The notes: a model not told the origin generated them from the sequence alone. A stretch of DNA of 34,748 nt from Verrucomicrobiota bacterium (GCA_023269615.1 JAHFSY010000045.1:1-34748); one strand, 5' to 3'; positions 1 to 8,222 are shown, counted from the stretch's first letter. Program-made: numbers and translations.

Positions 1-1060
1 GGGTGACGATGCTTTCGCCCTCCTTGACGCTGTCATGGATCTTGCCGACGGCGTCGGAGATCACCCGGTTGCCGCTGGTATCCTTGACGATCTGGAGTGA
101 TTGGAGAATGGGGACGCCACTGGAGACGAGCGTGCCGAGCGTGCGCGTGAAGCGGGCGATCGAGGTCTTGCGGACGAGGTCGCCGAACAAAGGGGCTTTC
201 ATCATGATCTTGTCGAGCACGAGCCGTCCATTTTTGGTTTTGCCATACAGCTTGACGGCGACGTACACGGCGACCCCGGCGATGAGTACGATGAGGAAGT
301 GATCCTTGCAGAAGCGGCTGATGCCGAGCACGAACACGGTGAATTCAGGGAGCGACGTGCCGCTGAGCATATCCTTGAAGATGACTTCGAACTGCGGGAC
401 GATCTTGATCATCAGGAACGCGAGAATGCCAACGGCGATGATCAGCACGGCGATCGGATAGAACATGGCGGCCTTGACCTTGCCTTTGATTTTCTCGGCC
501 TTCTCCATGAATTGCGAGAGGCGGTTGAGCACGACTTCGAGCACGCCGCCGACTTCGCCGGCTTTCACCATGTTGATGTAGAGCTTGGTGAAAATTTTCG
601 GGTGCTGGAAGAGCGCCTCCGAGAACGTGCTGCCGCTTTCCACCGAAGCCGTCAGGTCCCCAAGCACCTGCTTGAGCACGACATTTTTTTCCTGGCGCAT
701 CAGCACCGCCAGGCCGCGCAGCAAAGGCAATCCCGCATCCACCAGGGTGGCAAGCTGCCGGGTGAAAATACAAAGAGTCTTTGCAGGAACACCGCTCCCA
801 CCCCAGAGGGAGCTCAGGTTGATGTTCATCCCGCCGCCCTTGGCCTTGGGGCCGGCCTTGCGGACGTTGGTTTGCGCGCCGCCCTTGGCGTCCTTGGCCC
901 CTTTGTCCTTCTTGCCTTCCTTGACCTCTGCAATATGAGTGGTCCGCAGGTCTTGGTCTTCTTTCAAACGACTGACAGCGTTTGTTTCGTTATCCGCATC
1001 GATCGTGCCTTCCTTTTCGACACCTTTCGAATCCATGCCCTTGTAGTTGAACTTCGGCAT
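1..1060 (-). CDS. gspF: Type II secretion / type IV pilus inner-membrane platform protein GspF/PilC (3' end cut off)
   Basis: The 353 codons in the window begin with MPKFNYKGMDSKG at 1060 and run off the left edge, so roughly the last 50 residues of a normal ~400-residue protein are missing. Residues 1-50 form the short N-terminal region. Residues 50-92 are a Lys/Gly/Ala-rich linker. The first T2SSF domain starts at FTRQLATLVDAGLPLL (99-114). Membrane segments lie at about 197-222 and 254-270. The second T2SSF domain starts at FTRTLGTLVSSGVPIL (304-319). The family forms the inner-membrane platform that couples the assembly ATPase to pseudopilus or pilus growth. No clear Shine-Dalgarno site precedes the ATG. 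It lies 81 bases after dxs on the same strand. GspF and PilC cannot be told apart without the neighbouring genes. Confidence 0.9.
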   Translation of the reverse strand, partial: MPKFNYKGMDSKGVEKEGTIDADNETNAVSRLKEDQDLRTTHIAEVKEGKKDKGAKDAKGGAQTNVRKAGPKAKGGGMNINLSSLWGGSGVPAKTLCIFTRQLATLVDAGLPLLRGLAVLMRQEKNVVLKQVLGDLTASVESGSTFSEALFQHPKIFTKLYINMVKAGEVGGVLEVVLNRLSQFMEKAEKIKGKVKAAMFYPIAVLIIAVGILAFLMIKIVPQFEVIFKDMLSGTSLPEFTVFVLGISRFCKDHFLIVLIAGVAVYVAVKLYGKTKNGRLVLDKIMMKAPLFGDLVRKTSIARFTRTLGTLVSSGVPILQSLQIVKDTSGNRVISDAVGKIHDSVKEGESIVT

Positions 1061-1141
1061 AACAGAAGGAAAGGTATGTTATTTTGCCCGTAAAAGCAAG
1101 TGGTTTTTGGCCCTGAAACCCATCCGCATCACTTCCACTTA

Positions 1142-3109
1142 TCACGCCACCGCAGCACGTCCCCCGACGCCGGCCTGCGGGGAATTCAGAACCGCCAGCA
1201 CCTTTTCAGCCGTGGCTTTCGCCGTGATGCCATGCTTCTCGCGCAACAGGTTGATCGCCCCGTGCTCGACGAACACGTCGGGCCAGCCCATCTTCACCAC
1301 GGGGATCGAAATCTTCAGGGTGTCCAGCGCCTCCACCACGATGCTGCCAAATCCACCGTTCACCACGTGATCCTCGATCGTGACGATGGCGTCCACGTTG
1401 CGGCTGAAGAAGTCGAGTGTGCCCGTGTCCACCGGCTTGATGAAGCGCGGGTTGATCACGGCGCATGAAACGCCCCTGGCCTCGAGCAGCGTTGCCGCCT
1501 CGAGCGCCATGTCGAGCATGTTGCCCAGCCCCCAGATCGCCACGCGCTTGCCCTTGAAGCTCGCTCCGTAATCGCCGTGCTTGACCACCTCCGCTTTTCC
1601 AATCTCCAGAATTTTCGGATGCGGCTTGATCGTCACGCCCTTGGCCGGCCCGCGTGGGTAACGGATTGCGCTCGGCCCGGGATGTTGCGACATGGTGTAC
1701 AGCATGTCGTTGAACTCATCCTCGTCCTTCGGCTGCATGTGGATGAAGTTGGGGACTGGACGCAGATACGCGATGTCGAACACGCCGTGATGCGTGGGGC
1801 CGTCCTCAACGCAACCCGCACGGTCGAGGCAAAACATCACGGGCAGATTCTGCAGCGCCACGTCGTGGATGATCATGTCATAGGCGCGCTGCAGGAAGGT
1901 GGAGTAGATCGCGCAGACGGGCCGCATGCCATTGGTGGAAAGCCCCGCGGCGAAAAGCACCGCGTGTTCCTCGGCGATGCCCACGTCGAAGAAACGGCTC
2001 GGCACTGCCTTGGCGAATTTGCCCAAGCCCGTGCCCGAAGGCATCGCGCCCGTGATGCAGCAGAGCTTCGAGTTGGTCTCGGCCAGCTTGATCATCGCGT
2101 CGGCGAACACGTTGTTCCAGGTGGGCGGCCCGTCGCTCTTGATGAACTCGCCCGAGTCGGGATCGAACTTCCCGCAACCGTGAAACGGCTCCGGCTTGTC
2201 GAGCGCCGGCTTGAACCCGCGCCCCTTTTCCGTGAGCACATGGAGCACCACGGGATGCTCCGCGTTTTTTGCGAAGGTCAGAAGCTTGATGAGGTCCTTG
2301 AGATTGTGGCCGTCCACCGGCCCGTAATAATGCAGCCCCATCTCTTCGAACAGCACTGCGGGCGTTCCCGACTCGTGCCCCGCCGCGTGAAGTCCCGCCG
2401 CATGCACCAGCAACCCTTTCGCGGCACCCTCCGCCTTGCGCTCGAGCTTCACCACTTCGCCGAGATGCAGGCGCTGCAACAATTCCTCCGTCTTCTTGTG
2501 CCAGCGGTTGTAGGTGGGATGCGTGACGATCTTGTTGAGGTAACCGGCGATCGCGCCCACGTTCTTGGCAATCGCCCACTTGTTGTCGTTGAGGATCACG
2601 ATCAGCTTTTTCGCGGAATGCGCCACATTGTTGAGCGCCTCGTAGGTGACGCCGCATGTCAGCGCCGCATCCCCCACCACGGCAACCACGCTCTCGTTCG
2701 TGCCCTTCATGTCGCGCGCCGATGCCATGCCCAATGCCGAGGAAAGGGCTGTTCCGGCGTGACCGGCGCCATAATGGTCGAAGCTGCTCTCGCTGCGCAT
2801 GAGAAATCCGCAGGCGCCGCCGAACTGGCGCATCCGCCGCACCGCATCTCGCCGCCCCGTCAACATCTTGTGCACGTAACCCTGGTGGCTCACGTCCCAT
2901 GTGAAGAAATCCGTCGGGCAATCAAACACCACGTGCATCGCGATCGTCAGTTCCACCACGCCGAGGTTCGGCCCGAGATGTCCGCCGGTCTTCGCAAGCA
3001 CTTCGATCAACTCCGTGCGAATCTCCTGGGCAAGCTCCTCCAGCTGGGGGTGCGTGAGCTTCTTGACATCCGAGGGATGTTTGATGGTGTCGAGCATGGG
3101 TGTGGGCAT
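1142..3109 (-). CDS. dxs: 1-deoxy-D-xylulose-5-phosphate synthase
   Basis: 655 residues, slightly longer than the usual ~620. Dxs condenses pyruvate and glyceraldehyde-3-phosphate using thiamine diphosphate, the first step of non-mevalonate isoprenoid synthesis in the cytoplasm. Visible landmarks are TGGHLGPNLGVVELTIA (41-57, containing the active-site His44), the TPP/Mg motif GDAALTCG...NDN (146-176), DVGIAEEHAV (375-384, with catalytic Glu380) and DRAGCVEDGPTHHGVFD (429-445). The start at 3109 is supported by AGGAG six bases upstream. Some normally fixed positions differ: GDAALTCG where most Dxs proteins read GDGALTGG, and NDNKWAIA where most read NDNxMSIS. All catalytic positions I can see are kept, so it is probably active but from a divergent Dxs branch. 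It follows xseB by 36 bases, a common pairing. Confidence 0.93.
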   Translation of the reverse strand: MPTPMLDTIKHPSDVKKLTHPQLEELAQEIRTELIEVLAKTGGHLGPNLGVVELTIAMHVVFDCPTDFFTWDVSHQGYVHKMLTGRRDAVRRMRQFGGACGFLMRSESSFDHYGAGHAGTALSSALGMASARDMKGTNESVVAVVGDAALTCGVTYEALNNVAHSAKKLIVILNDNKWAIAKNVGAIAGYLNKIVTHPTYNRWHKKTEELLQRLHLGEVVKLERKAEGAAKGLLVHAAGLHAAGHESGTPAVLFEEMGLHYYGPVDGHNLKDLIKLLTFAKNAEHPVVLHVLTEKGRGFKPALDKPEPFHGCGKFDPDSGEFIKSDGPPTWNNVFADAMIKLAETNSKLCCITGAMPSGTGLGKFAKAVPSRFFDVGIAEEHAVLFAAGLSTNGMRPVCAIYSTFLQRAYDMIIHDVALQNLPVMFCLDRAGCVEDGPTHHGVFDIAYLRPVPNFIHMQPKDEDEFNDMLYTMSQHPGPSAIRYPRGPAKGVTIKPHPKILEIGKAEVVKHGDYGASFKGKRVAIWGLGNMLDMALEAATLLEARGVSCAVINPRFIKPVDTGTLDFFSRNVDAIVTIEDHVVNGGFGSIVVEALDTLKISIPVVKMGWPDVFVEHGAINLLREKHGITAKATAEKVLAVLNSPQAGVGGRAAVA

Positions 3110-3145
3110 GGTGATCTCCTGAAAAAACGATGGGTTGGTTGCTTC

Positions 3146-3466
3146 CTAAAACAAATCCGGTTCCTTGGTGGACGATTTTTTAGTCGGGGTGGTTTCCTCT
3201 TCGTCCTCATTCTCCTCCCCGTCTTCATCAAGCTCAAGCGTCTTGAGCCCGACCGAGCCGTCCTTTTCCTTCATCAAAACCTCGATGCGCTGCTCGGCCT
3301 CGTTGAGCTTGGCGGCGCAGAGCCTGATGAGGCGGTTGCCCTCCTCATACTTCTTGAGAATGTCCTCGAGCGGAAGGTCGCCGGATTCCATCTCCTGCAC
3401 CAGCGCCTCCAGCCGCTCCAGCGATTCCTCAAATTTGGGCTCCTTGCCCTGCGTCTTGGTTTTCAA
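3146..3466 (-). CDS. xseB: Exodeoxyribonuclease VII small subunit
   Basis: 106 residues. XseB is the small helical subunit that binds XseA to form exonuclease VII, which degrades single-stranded DNA. The family core is plain at residues 9-60: KFEESLERLEALVQEMESGD, then LPLEDILKKYEEGNRLI. The normal length is 60-80 residues. Here an extra acidic tail rich in Asp and Glu (about 75-95) is followed by a short Lys/Ser/Thr stretch. The start must be TTG at 3466: an in-frame TAG lies five codons upstream, no ATG or GTG falls between, and the family core begins shortly after. A weak AGGG lies further upstream. xseA is not in the window. The gene is probably cotranscribed with dxs. Confidence 0.9.
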   Translation of the reverse strand: MKTKTQGKEPKFEESLERLEALVQEMESGDLPLEDILKKYEEGNRLIRLCAAKLNEAEQRIEVLMKEKDGSVGLKTLELDEDGEENEDEEETTPTKKSSTKEPDLF

Positions 3467-3510
3467 AGGCCGGACACCCTAGCAGGTGGGGCGCGGTTTG
3501 TCACGCACCG

Positions 3511-3600
3511 GTGAATTAAGAATTGAGAATTCAGAATGAGGTATGCAGGATGGCACGCCATGTTTCATTTTTCATTCTTCATTTTGCATTCTTAATTCAC
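3511..3600. repeat. Imperfect inverted repeat filling the ychF leader
   Basis: The first 13 bases (3511-3523, GTGAATTAAGAAT) and the last 13 (3588-3600, ATTCTTAATTCAC) are perfect reverse complements. Between them, A/T-rich GAATT/GAATG-like units continue as an imperfect stem around a central ATGGC-AC-GCCAT hairpin (3550-3561). The element ends directly before the ATG of ychF, so it makes up the whole visible leader and leaves no Shine-Dalgarno site. Composition is far more A/T-rich than the flanking genes. It resembles a small dispersed mobile or repetitive element. Confidence 0.7.
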
Positions 3601-4728
3601 ATGCTTCGCGCCGGAATCGTCGGACTACCCAACGTGGGCAAGAGCACGCTCTTCAACGCCCTCACCCGCTCCCGCAAGGCGGAGGCCGCCAACTATCCCT
3701 TCTGCACCATCGAGCCCAACGTGGGTGTCGTCGTCGTGCCCGATCCGCGCCTGGATGTGCTCGCCAAAATTTCGAAGACGCAAAAAATCATTCCCGCCGT
3801 CATCGAGTTTGTGGACATCGCGGGCCTCGTGAAGGGAGCGAGCCAGGGCGAGGGGCTCGGCAACCAGTTCCTCACTCACATCCGCGAGGTGGACGCCGTC
3901 GTGCAGGTCGTGCGCTGCTTTGAGGACGCAAACATTCATCACGTGAGCGGCGCGATTGATCCCATCCGCGACATCGAGGTGATCACCACCGAGCTCGTCC
4001 TCTCCGATCTCGCCTCGGTGCAAAAGCGGCTTGAGAAACAGCCCAAGGGCGTGAAGGCCAATGACAAGGCGCTGCTGGCCGAGCGCGCCCTGCTCGCAAA
4101 GCTCGAAACGCATCTCAACGCCGGCAGGCCCGCGATCACGTTTGAGGCGGGGGTCGAGGAAAAAGCGCTCTTGAAGAGTTTCCTTTTACTGACTTCCAAG
4201 CCAACGCTCTTCGCCTGCAACGTGGCGGAGAATGATCTTGCGGGGATCTTGTCCGGCGGCGCAACTGTGCCGCCCGCGGGCCGGTTCGTGCAGGCGGTGC
4301 GCGATTACGTGAAGGCGCATCATGACACCGAGGCGGTGGTGATCAGCGCGCAGATCGAGAGCGACCTCGTGGATCTTTCCCCCGAGGAGCAGAAGGAATA
4401 TCTCACGGGGCTGGGTGTCCAGGAATCCGGCGTGGGGGCGCTCATCCGCGGCGCGTACCACCTCCTGGGGTTGCGCACCTATTTCACCACGGGCGAGAAG
4501 GAGACGCGCGCGTGGACGATCCACATGGGCGACACCGCGCCGGCGGCGGCGGGCGTGATCCATTCGGATTTTGAGCGTGGCTTCATCGCCGCAGAGACCA
4601 CGGCGTACAAGGACCTCGTCTCGCTCGGTTCCTTTGCCAGGGCGCGGGAGGCCGGCAAATTGCGGCTGGAGGGGCGCGAATACCTTGTGCAGGATGGCGA
4701 CGTGATGGAGTTCCGCTTCAACGTGTGA
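3601..4728 (+). CDS. ychF: Redox-regulated ATPase YchF (Obg-family P-loop NTPase)
   Basis: 375 residues; the family is ~363. YchF is a conserved cytoplasmic, ribosome-associated nucleotidase that prefers ATP. The start [19 protein letters not shown] matches the usual YchF N-terminus, so ATG 3601 is preferred over in-frame codons upstream that lie inside the repeat. G1 is GLPNVGKS (8-15), G3 is [10 protein letters not shown] (72-81), and the altered G4 typical of YchF is seen in ACNVAEND at about 210. A helical insert follows G3, and the C-terminal TGS domain starts near [15 protein letters not shown]. It stands alone, followed by a repeat pair and the yihY-like gene. Confidence 0.95.
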   Translation: MLRAGIVGLPNVGKSTLFNALTRSRKAEAANYPFCTIEPNVGVVVVPDPRLDVLAKISKTQKIIPAVIEFVDIAGLVKGASQGEGLGNQFLTHIREVDAVVQVVRCFEDANIHHVSGAIDPIRDIEVITTELVLSDLASVQKRLEKQPKGVKANDKALLAERALLAKLETHLNAGRPAITFEAGVEEKALLKSFLLLTSKPTLFACNVAENDLAGILSGGATVPPAGRFVQAVRDYVKAHHDTEAVVISAQIESDLVDLSPEEQKEYLTGLGVQESGVGALIRGAYHLLGLRTYFTTGEKETRAWTIHMGDTAPAAAGVIHSDFERGFIAAETTAYKDLVSLGSFARAREAGKLRLEGREYLVQDGDVMEFRFNV

Positions 4729-4764
4729 GCGGAGAAGTGCTCATGGAAACTTCGCGAAACCAAG

Positions 4765-4819
4765 GTAGCCGAACTCGCAAGAGTTTGGCCGCGGGCCGCG
4801 TTCTTGCGAACGCAGCCAC
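4765..4819. repeat. Head-to-head pair of GCAA-loop hairpins (REP/BIME-like), copy 1
   Basis: Unit A (4765-4790) folds as GCCGAACTC-GCAA-GAGTTTGGC, a nine-pair stem with a GCAA loop. After three bases, unit B (4794-4819) lies in the opposite orientation; read on the minus strand it is GCTGCGTTC-GCAA-GAACGCGGC. Each unit starts with GTAG (or GTGG) and ends with GGCC. The whole 55-base block recurs inverted at 34522-34578. It lies 36 bases after the ychF stop and nine bases before the next start. Paired, inverted, palindromic units in gaps between genes are the hallmark of REP/BIME elements. No transposase is visible here. Confidence 0.85.
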
Positions 4820-4828
4820 ATACGACCC

Positions 4829-5764
4829 ATGAAAAAATTCCGGCTCAAATTCCACCCGTGGCGCCAGCTATGGGAGAAGGAGAAGGAAATGGGCGGGCTC
4901 ATCCTTGGAAAGCTGCGCCTGCTTTGGACGAAGATGGACCAGGATGACATCCTCTTCCTTGCCTCCGGCCTCGCGTTCAACGTGTTGATCTGCCTGCTGC
5001 CGATCCTGCTGCTGTGGATTTATGTCCTGGGCCTCTGGTTTCAATCCACGGAGTCCATGCGCTTTGTGGACAACATCCTCGAGGCCGCATTCCCAAACGA
5101 GATCTACGCGAAAACCATCCGTGAGAACATTTCGGAGATCCTCAAGAGCATCGTCGCCAACCGCAAATCGCTCGGCCTGCTCAGCGTCGCCGTGCTCGCG
5201 GGCGCGTCGGCCTCGCTCTTTTCCTCGACGCGCTCCGTGCTGCACCACGTGTTCCAGATCAAGACCCGCCGCCATTTCCTCGCATCCTACCTCGTGGACC
5301 TGGGATTGGTGCTGGGGCTCACGCTGCTGATCCTCGTCATCACCTCGCTCACATGGGTGTACCGATTCGTCAAGAGCCTGCGCGATTACCTGCCGCCAGT
5401 GAACGACTGGGATTTTCACGGCGTGGTGGGCGCCATCGCCGACCTCACCTCGCTGCCGATCATCCTCGGGCTCTGCTACCTGCTCTACCGCTACGTACCG
5501 GTGCGGCGCACGCGGAAATGGACGGCGCTGGTCGCCGCCGCGACCACCAGCATCATCTGGGAGATTTCCGGCCGTGCCTTCGCCGTCTATCTGGGCTCTC
5601 TCTCTTCGATCAGCAAGGTGTACGGCGCCTACGCTTTCATCCTCGTGTTCCTGATCTGGGTTTATTACTCCTGCGTCATCTTCGTCGTGGGCGCCGAGGT
5701 GGGTTATATTTCCCAGGACAACCCGCAGCCCAATCCGATGGATTCGTCCACGGAGCTATGCTGA
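4829..5764 (+). CDS. YihY/BrkB family inner-membrane protein
   Basis: 311 residues. The N-terminal ~30 residues are basic and cytoplasmic (MKKFRLKFHPWRQLWEKEKE). The rest has about six hydrophobic segments, roughly at 45-70, 120-140, 150-175, 205-225, 235-258 and 265-290. Family-typical stretches are ASGLAFNVLICLLPILLL early and SKVYGAYAFILVFLIWVYYS near the end. The family was once called ribonuclease BN in error. Its present role is unknown, and transport or envelope functions have been proposed. No Shine-Dalgarno site is seen, because the leader is occupied by the GCAA-hairpin pair. The stop codon overlaps an in-frame ATG of the following reading frame (5758), probably by chance. Confidence 0.88.
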   Translation: MKKFRLKFHPWRQLWEKEKEMGGLILGKLRLLWTKMDQDDILFLASGLAFNVLICLLPILLLWIYVLGLWFQSTESMRFVDNILEAAFPNEIYAKTIRENISEILKSIVANRKSLGLLSVAVLAGASASLFSSTRSVLHHVFQIKTRRHFLASYLVDLGLVLGLTLLILVITSLTWVYRFVKSLRDYLPPVNDWDFHGVVGAIADLTSLPIILGLCYLLYRYVPVRRTRKWTALVAAATTSIIWEISGRAFAVYLGSLSSISKVYGAYAFILVFLIWVYYSCVIFVVGAEVGYISQDNPQPNPMDSSTELC

Positions 5765-5824
5765 AAGCCTTCCCATTCAAAATTCAACCCAATACCCCCA
5801 TGACATCGACGATTCTTGATCTCT

Positions 5825-5917
5825 CTCCGTGCGCTCCGTGCCCCCGTGGTTCAATTTCCGATTCTTACTCCGAACTGGGAGCAAAGACAAAACCACGGAG
5901 GCACGGAGAACACGGAG
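5825..5917. repeat. 27-base inverted repeat of the ACCACGGAGG type
   Basis: The left arm (5825-5851) ends in CCCCCGTGGTT. The right arm (5891-5917) begins AACCACGGAGGCACGGAG. The arms are complementary at 24 of 27 positions around a 39-base centre. Each arm is itself built of repeated CACGGAG units. It fills most of the gap between the YihY-like gene and the phosphoesterase and blurs the start of the latter. Confidence 0.75.
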
Positions 5918-5937
5918 TTCGGAGATGTGGTGTTGGG

Positions 5938-6918
5938 TTGAAATTCCTGGCCTCACTCTTCCTGTTCGTCGCCACGGCTTCCCATCTGCAGGCCGAACCC
6001 GATTACGACCATGTGGTCGTCGTCATGCTCGAAAATCATGGCTACGCCCAGATCCTCGACTGCGCCGGCGCCACCTACATCAACAAGACGCTTCGCGCCG
6101 AGGGAGCGGACATGACCGCGGCCTACGGCATCCAGCACCCGAGCCAGCCAAATTATTACTGGATTTTCTCCGGCTCGAACCAGGGCATCATGACGGATAA
6201 GGCCCCCAGGCAGGCTTTCTGTTTAACCCCCAACCTCCACACGGCGCTCATGGCCCGGGCCAAGACATTCGGGGGCTACGTGGATGCCTATCCCGGGAAA
6301 AGGAAGCTCTATAAAAACACGACGAACTACGCCGTGCGTCATGTTCCATGGCTCGGCTTCGCCAACATTCCATCCGGGATCACAAAACCCTTCAGCTCGT
6401 TTCCCACCAACGCGAAGGGTTTCGCATCGCTCCCTGACATCAGCTTCGTGATTCCCGGCCTCGACCATGACATGCACAACTGGAACTCGACGGGGGAAGA
6501 AGTCCGGAACTTGGCCCAATCCAACATCGCGATCAAGAATGCCGACGCCTGGCTCAAGGAAAATCTCGACGCGTATTACCAGTGGGCAAAAAAGAACAAC
6601 AGCCTCCTGATCCTGACCACCGATGAAAACTCCACGTCCGACTGGATCACGCCGCCGTTGAAACAAAGGGACGCCGAGGGCTACACAAGCCCGAATCTCG
6701 GCCCGAATCCGGAAGGAAGCAGCGGCCCCAACCAGATCACCATCATCTTCGCCGGGGCCCACGTCATTCCCGGTCCAAACGCCACTCGCATGACCAACGT
6801 CAACGTCCTGCGCACCATCGAATCCATTTTCGACCTCGACTCCAGCGGCGACCAGGCCCCGCTGGCCACATCCGCCGATATCAACAACGATGCCGTGTCG
6901 GATATTTTTTTGGAATAG
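5938..6918 (+). CDS. Secreted phosphoesterase / acid phosphatase (alkaline-phosphatase-like fold)
   Basis: Taken from TTG 5938, the product has 326 residues and starts with a good signal peptide: LKFLASLFLFVATASHLQA, cleaved before EPDYDH. The mature protein begins with the family signature DYDHVVVVMLENHGY, whose Glu and Asn serve metal binding in related acid phosphatases and phospholipase C enzymes. HPSQPNYYWIFSGSN follows, and later ILTTDENST, a second probable metal site. The family hydrolyses phosphomonoesters or phosphodiesters in the periplasm or outside the cell. The start is uncertain: the frame stays open upstream to ATG 5800 and 5758, but those codons would translate the repeat. 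GGAG at 5921-5924 lies 13 bases before the TTG. The repeat may have replaced the original leader. Confidence 0.75.
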   Translation: MKFLASLFLFVATASHLQAEPDYDHVVVVMLENHGYAQILDCAGATYINKTLRAEGADMTAAYGIQHPSQPNYYWIFSGSNQGIMTDKAPRQAFCLTPNLHTALMARAKTFGGYVDAYPGKRKLYKNTTNYAVRHVPWLGFANIPSGITKPFSSFPTNAKGFASLPDISFVIPGLDHDMHNWNSTGEEVRNLAQSNIAIKNADAWLKENLDAYYQWAKKNNSLLILTTDENSTSDWITPPLKQRDAEGYTSPNLGPNPEGSSGPNQITIIFAGAHVIPGPNATRMTNVNVLRTIESIFDLDSSGDQAPLATSADINNDAVSDIFLE

Positions 6919-7245
6919 AAATAGTAGGATTTGAGCTCGGAAACGTAGCCGAATTCGCAAGAATTTGGCCGCTGCGATGTCCGAATGGATATCCTCCACA
7001 AACCGAGACAGCTTTACTTCTCGTCCAAGGCTTTCAATGCGAGGGTTGGAAATCGGGACGAAGGCAATTTCTTCTGCATGTCCGCGAAAACGTGTCAAAA
7101 ACGTGTCAGGCAACTTCTTGTTGATTTCATCATGAGTGGGCAGTTGCCTGCGAATCGCACACGAGGTTTTCAATAAAAGCAGCAAGAAGTGGCCCGACAC
7201 CGAAACTCGCAGCCGCCCCGCTTTTCGGCCTGAAAGGAACCAACA
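6919..7245. other. Gap holding one GCAA hairpin and a possible gene remnant
   Basis: No intact gene is seen. The left part holds the single repeat unit at 6945-6970. Read on the minus strand, 6965-7140 gives protein-like text (for example DTFLTRFRGHAEEIAFVPI) with no recognised family. It runs on into the strand opposite the phosphoesterase. It could be the decayed 3' part of a gene that belonged with the toxin-antitoxin pair, or chance. I cannot decide between these by eye. Confidence 0.35.
6945..6970 (+). repeat. Single GCAA-loop hairpin, type A variant, copy 2
   Basis: The unit folds as GCCGAATTC-GCAA-GAATTTGGC. Compared with unit A at 4765-4790, one C-G stem pair has become T-A on both sides, so pairing is kept while the sequence changes. 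It begins with GTAG, ends with GGCC, and lies 26 bases after the phosphoesterase stop. No partner unit follows. Confidence 0.8.
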
Positions 7246-7842
7246 TCATTCCGTGAGAGTCGCTTTCATGATGCCCTTCAACCAGGCTGGCGTCGGAGTT
7301 GCAAGAAACCTCCGTTCCCCCTCCTCAAATTCCGCCACCCTTCTGAACGACTCGTGAAGATCGGTGTTGTCAAAGATCATGACTCTCGGAAGTTTCCGAA
7401 TCGCACGCTTCAGGTTGGCCATCGTGCGGGGGAAGCGCGCGTTGAGTTTTTCAGTAGGGACATCGTGTCCGCCCTGGGACACGCGCATCGCCACGCGTTC
7501 CTCCGAAATCCGCGGGCTTGACACGCCGATGAAACACAACAGGACGTTGTATCCCGCCTCTGCCGCCCCTCTCAAAAATGAAAGTTTGTCTCCCACCGGA
7601 TCGGACAAGACCGTTTTAAAGACGAAGCTCTCGCGTTGACGCGCAAGCTCCATGCGGAGGGCATTGACCACCCGGGCAGCCTCGTAGGGATCAAGGGCGA
7701 GCTCTTTTGCGATCGCGTCCGCATTCAGGAATCGAAGTCCGGCCGGACGAAGATGGGCGTCGTGAAATGTGGTCTTTCCCGCGCCGTTGGGTCCGGCAAG
7801 GGCAACCATGACCGGGCGGTCATCCAGACCCGAAATCATCAC
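7246..7842 (-). CDS. Zeta-toxin-like ATPase (COG4185 type), probable toxin of a toxin-antitoxin pair
   Basis: 198 residues. A Walker A motif, LAGPNGAGKTTFHD (about 14-27), is followed by FLNADAIAKEL (34-44), a stretch typical of the COG4185/zeta group. SFVFKTVLSD and the later MRVSQGGHDVP are also typical of this group. Zeta toxins phosphorylate UDP-N-acetylglucosamine and so block wall synthesis; whether this short relative does so is unknown. Translation starts at GTG 7842 or ATG 7839. Either overlaps the end of the antitoxin gene by a few bases, which implies coupled translation. No activity can be read from the sequence alone. Confidence 0.8.
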   Translation of the reverse strand: MMISGLDDRPVMVALAGPNGAGKTTFHDAHLRPAGLRFLNADAIAKELALDPYEAARVVNALRMELARQRESFVFKTVLSDPVGDKLSFLRGAAEAGYNVLLCFIGVSSPRISEERVAMRVSQGGHDVPTEKLNARFPRTMANLKRAIRKLPRVMIFDNTDLHESFRRVAEFEEGERRFLATPTPAWLKGIMKATLTE

Positions 7843-8222
7843 TTTTTGCCGAGTACGCGCACCGTCTCGAATTGACGGTTGACGAAACGTCCAAGGATTC
7901 TCTTCCCGTCAGGATCCGTGCGCACCAGCAACCCCGGCTGTTCAGTCGAAGCTTCATAGCGCGGTCCAGGTCGGGTTTTAAGGAGGTCGGCGACACGACG
8001 ACGACCGGCCGGGGAGTCCGCTCCGGCAAGACAGGCGGAAAGGGATCTGAGCCCTCCCGATTTTCGCAGGGCAAGCACCTCGTGGCCGCGCATCAACCAT
8101 TCGAGAGAACGACCGAGCCCGGCCCAGAATTCAATCTGTCCCGCAATGGATCGTTCCGCAACCTGTCCGGTCAAACGGGCATCGAGAACAAGATTGTCGG
8201 AGAGTTTGACAGGTTGGCTCAT
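7839..8222 (-). CDS. ParD-like antitoxin
   Basis: 127 residues from ATG 8222. The N-terminal 45 residues (MSQPVKLSDNLVLDARLTG, then QVAERSIAGQIEFWAGLGRS) fit the ParD-like ribbon-helix-helix family, which binds DNA and represses its own operon. The C-terminal part is rich in Arg and Gly and probably wraps the toxin. GTG 8246 would add eight residues, but the family normally starts within a few residues of PVKLSD. No convincing Shine-Dalgarno site precedes either start. The 3' end overlaps the zeta-like gene, the classic antitoxin-first layout. Confidence 0.78.
   Translation of the reverse strand: MSQPVKLSDNLVLDARLTGQVAERSIAGQIEFWAGLGRSLEWLMRGHEVLALRKSGGLRSLSACLAGADSPAGRRRVADLLKTRPGPRYEASTEQPGLLVRTDPDGKRILGRFVNRQFETVRVLGKK

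Noticed and set aside
1577..3514. A 645-codon open frame on the plus strand opposite dxs and xseB
   Set aside because: It is the complement of two clear genes, is rich in His/Arg with no family similarity, and arises from GC-rich third positions.
5353..5757. Upstream extension of the phosphoesterase frame
   Set aside because: It lies inside the YihY-like gene in another frame and has the composition of a shadow; the signal peptide begins far later.
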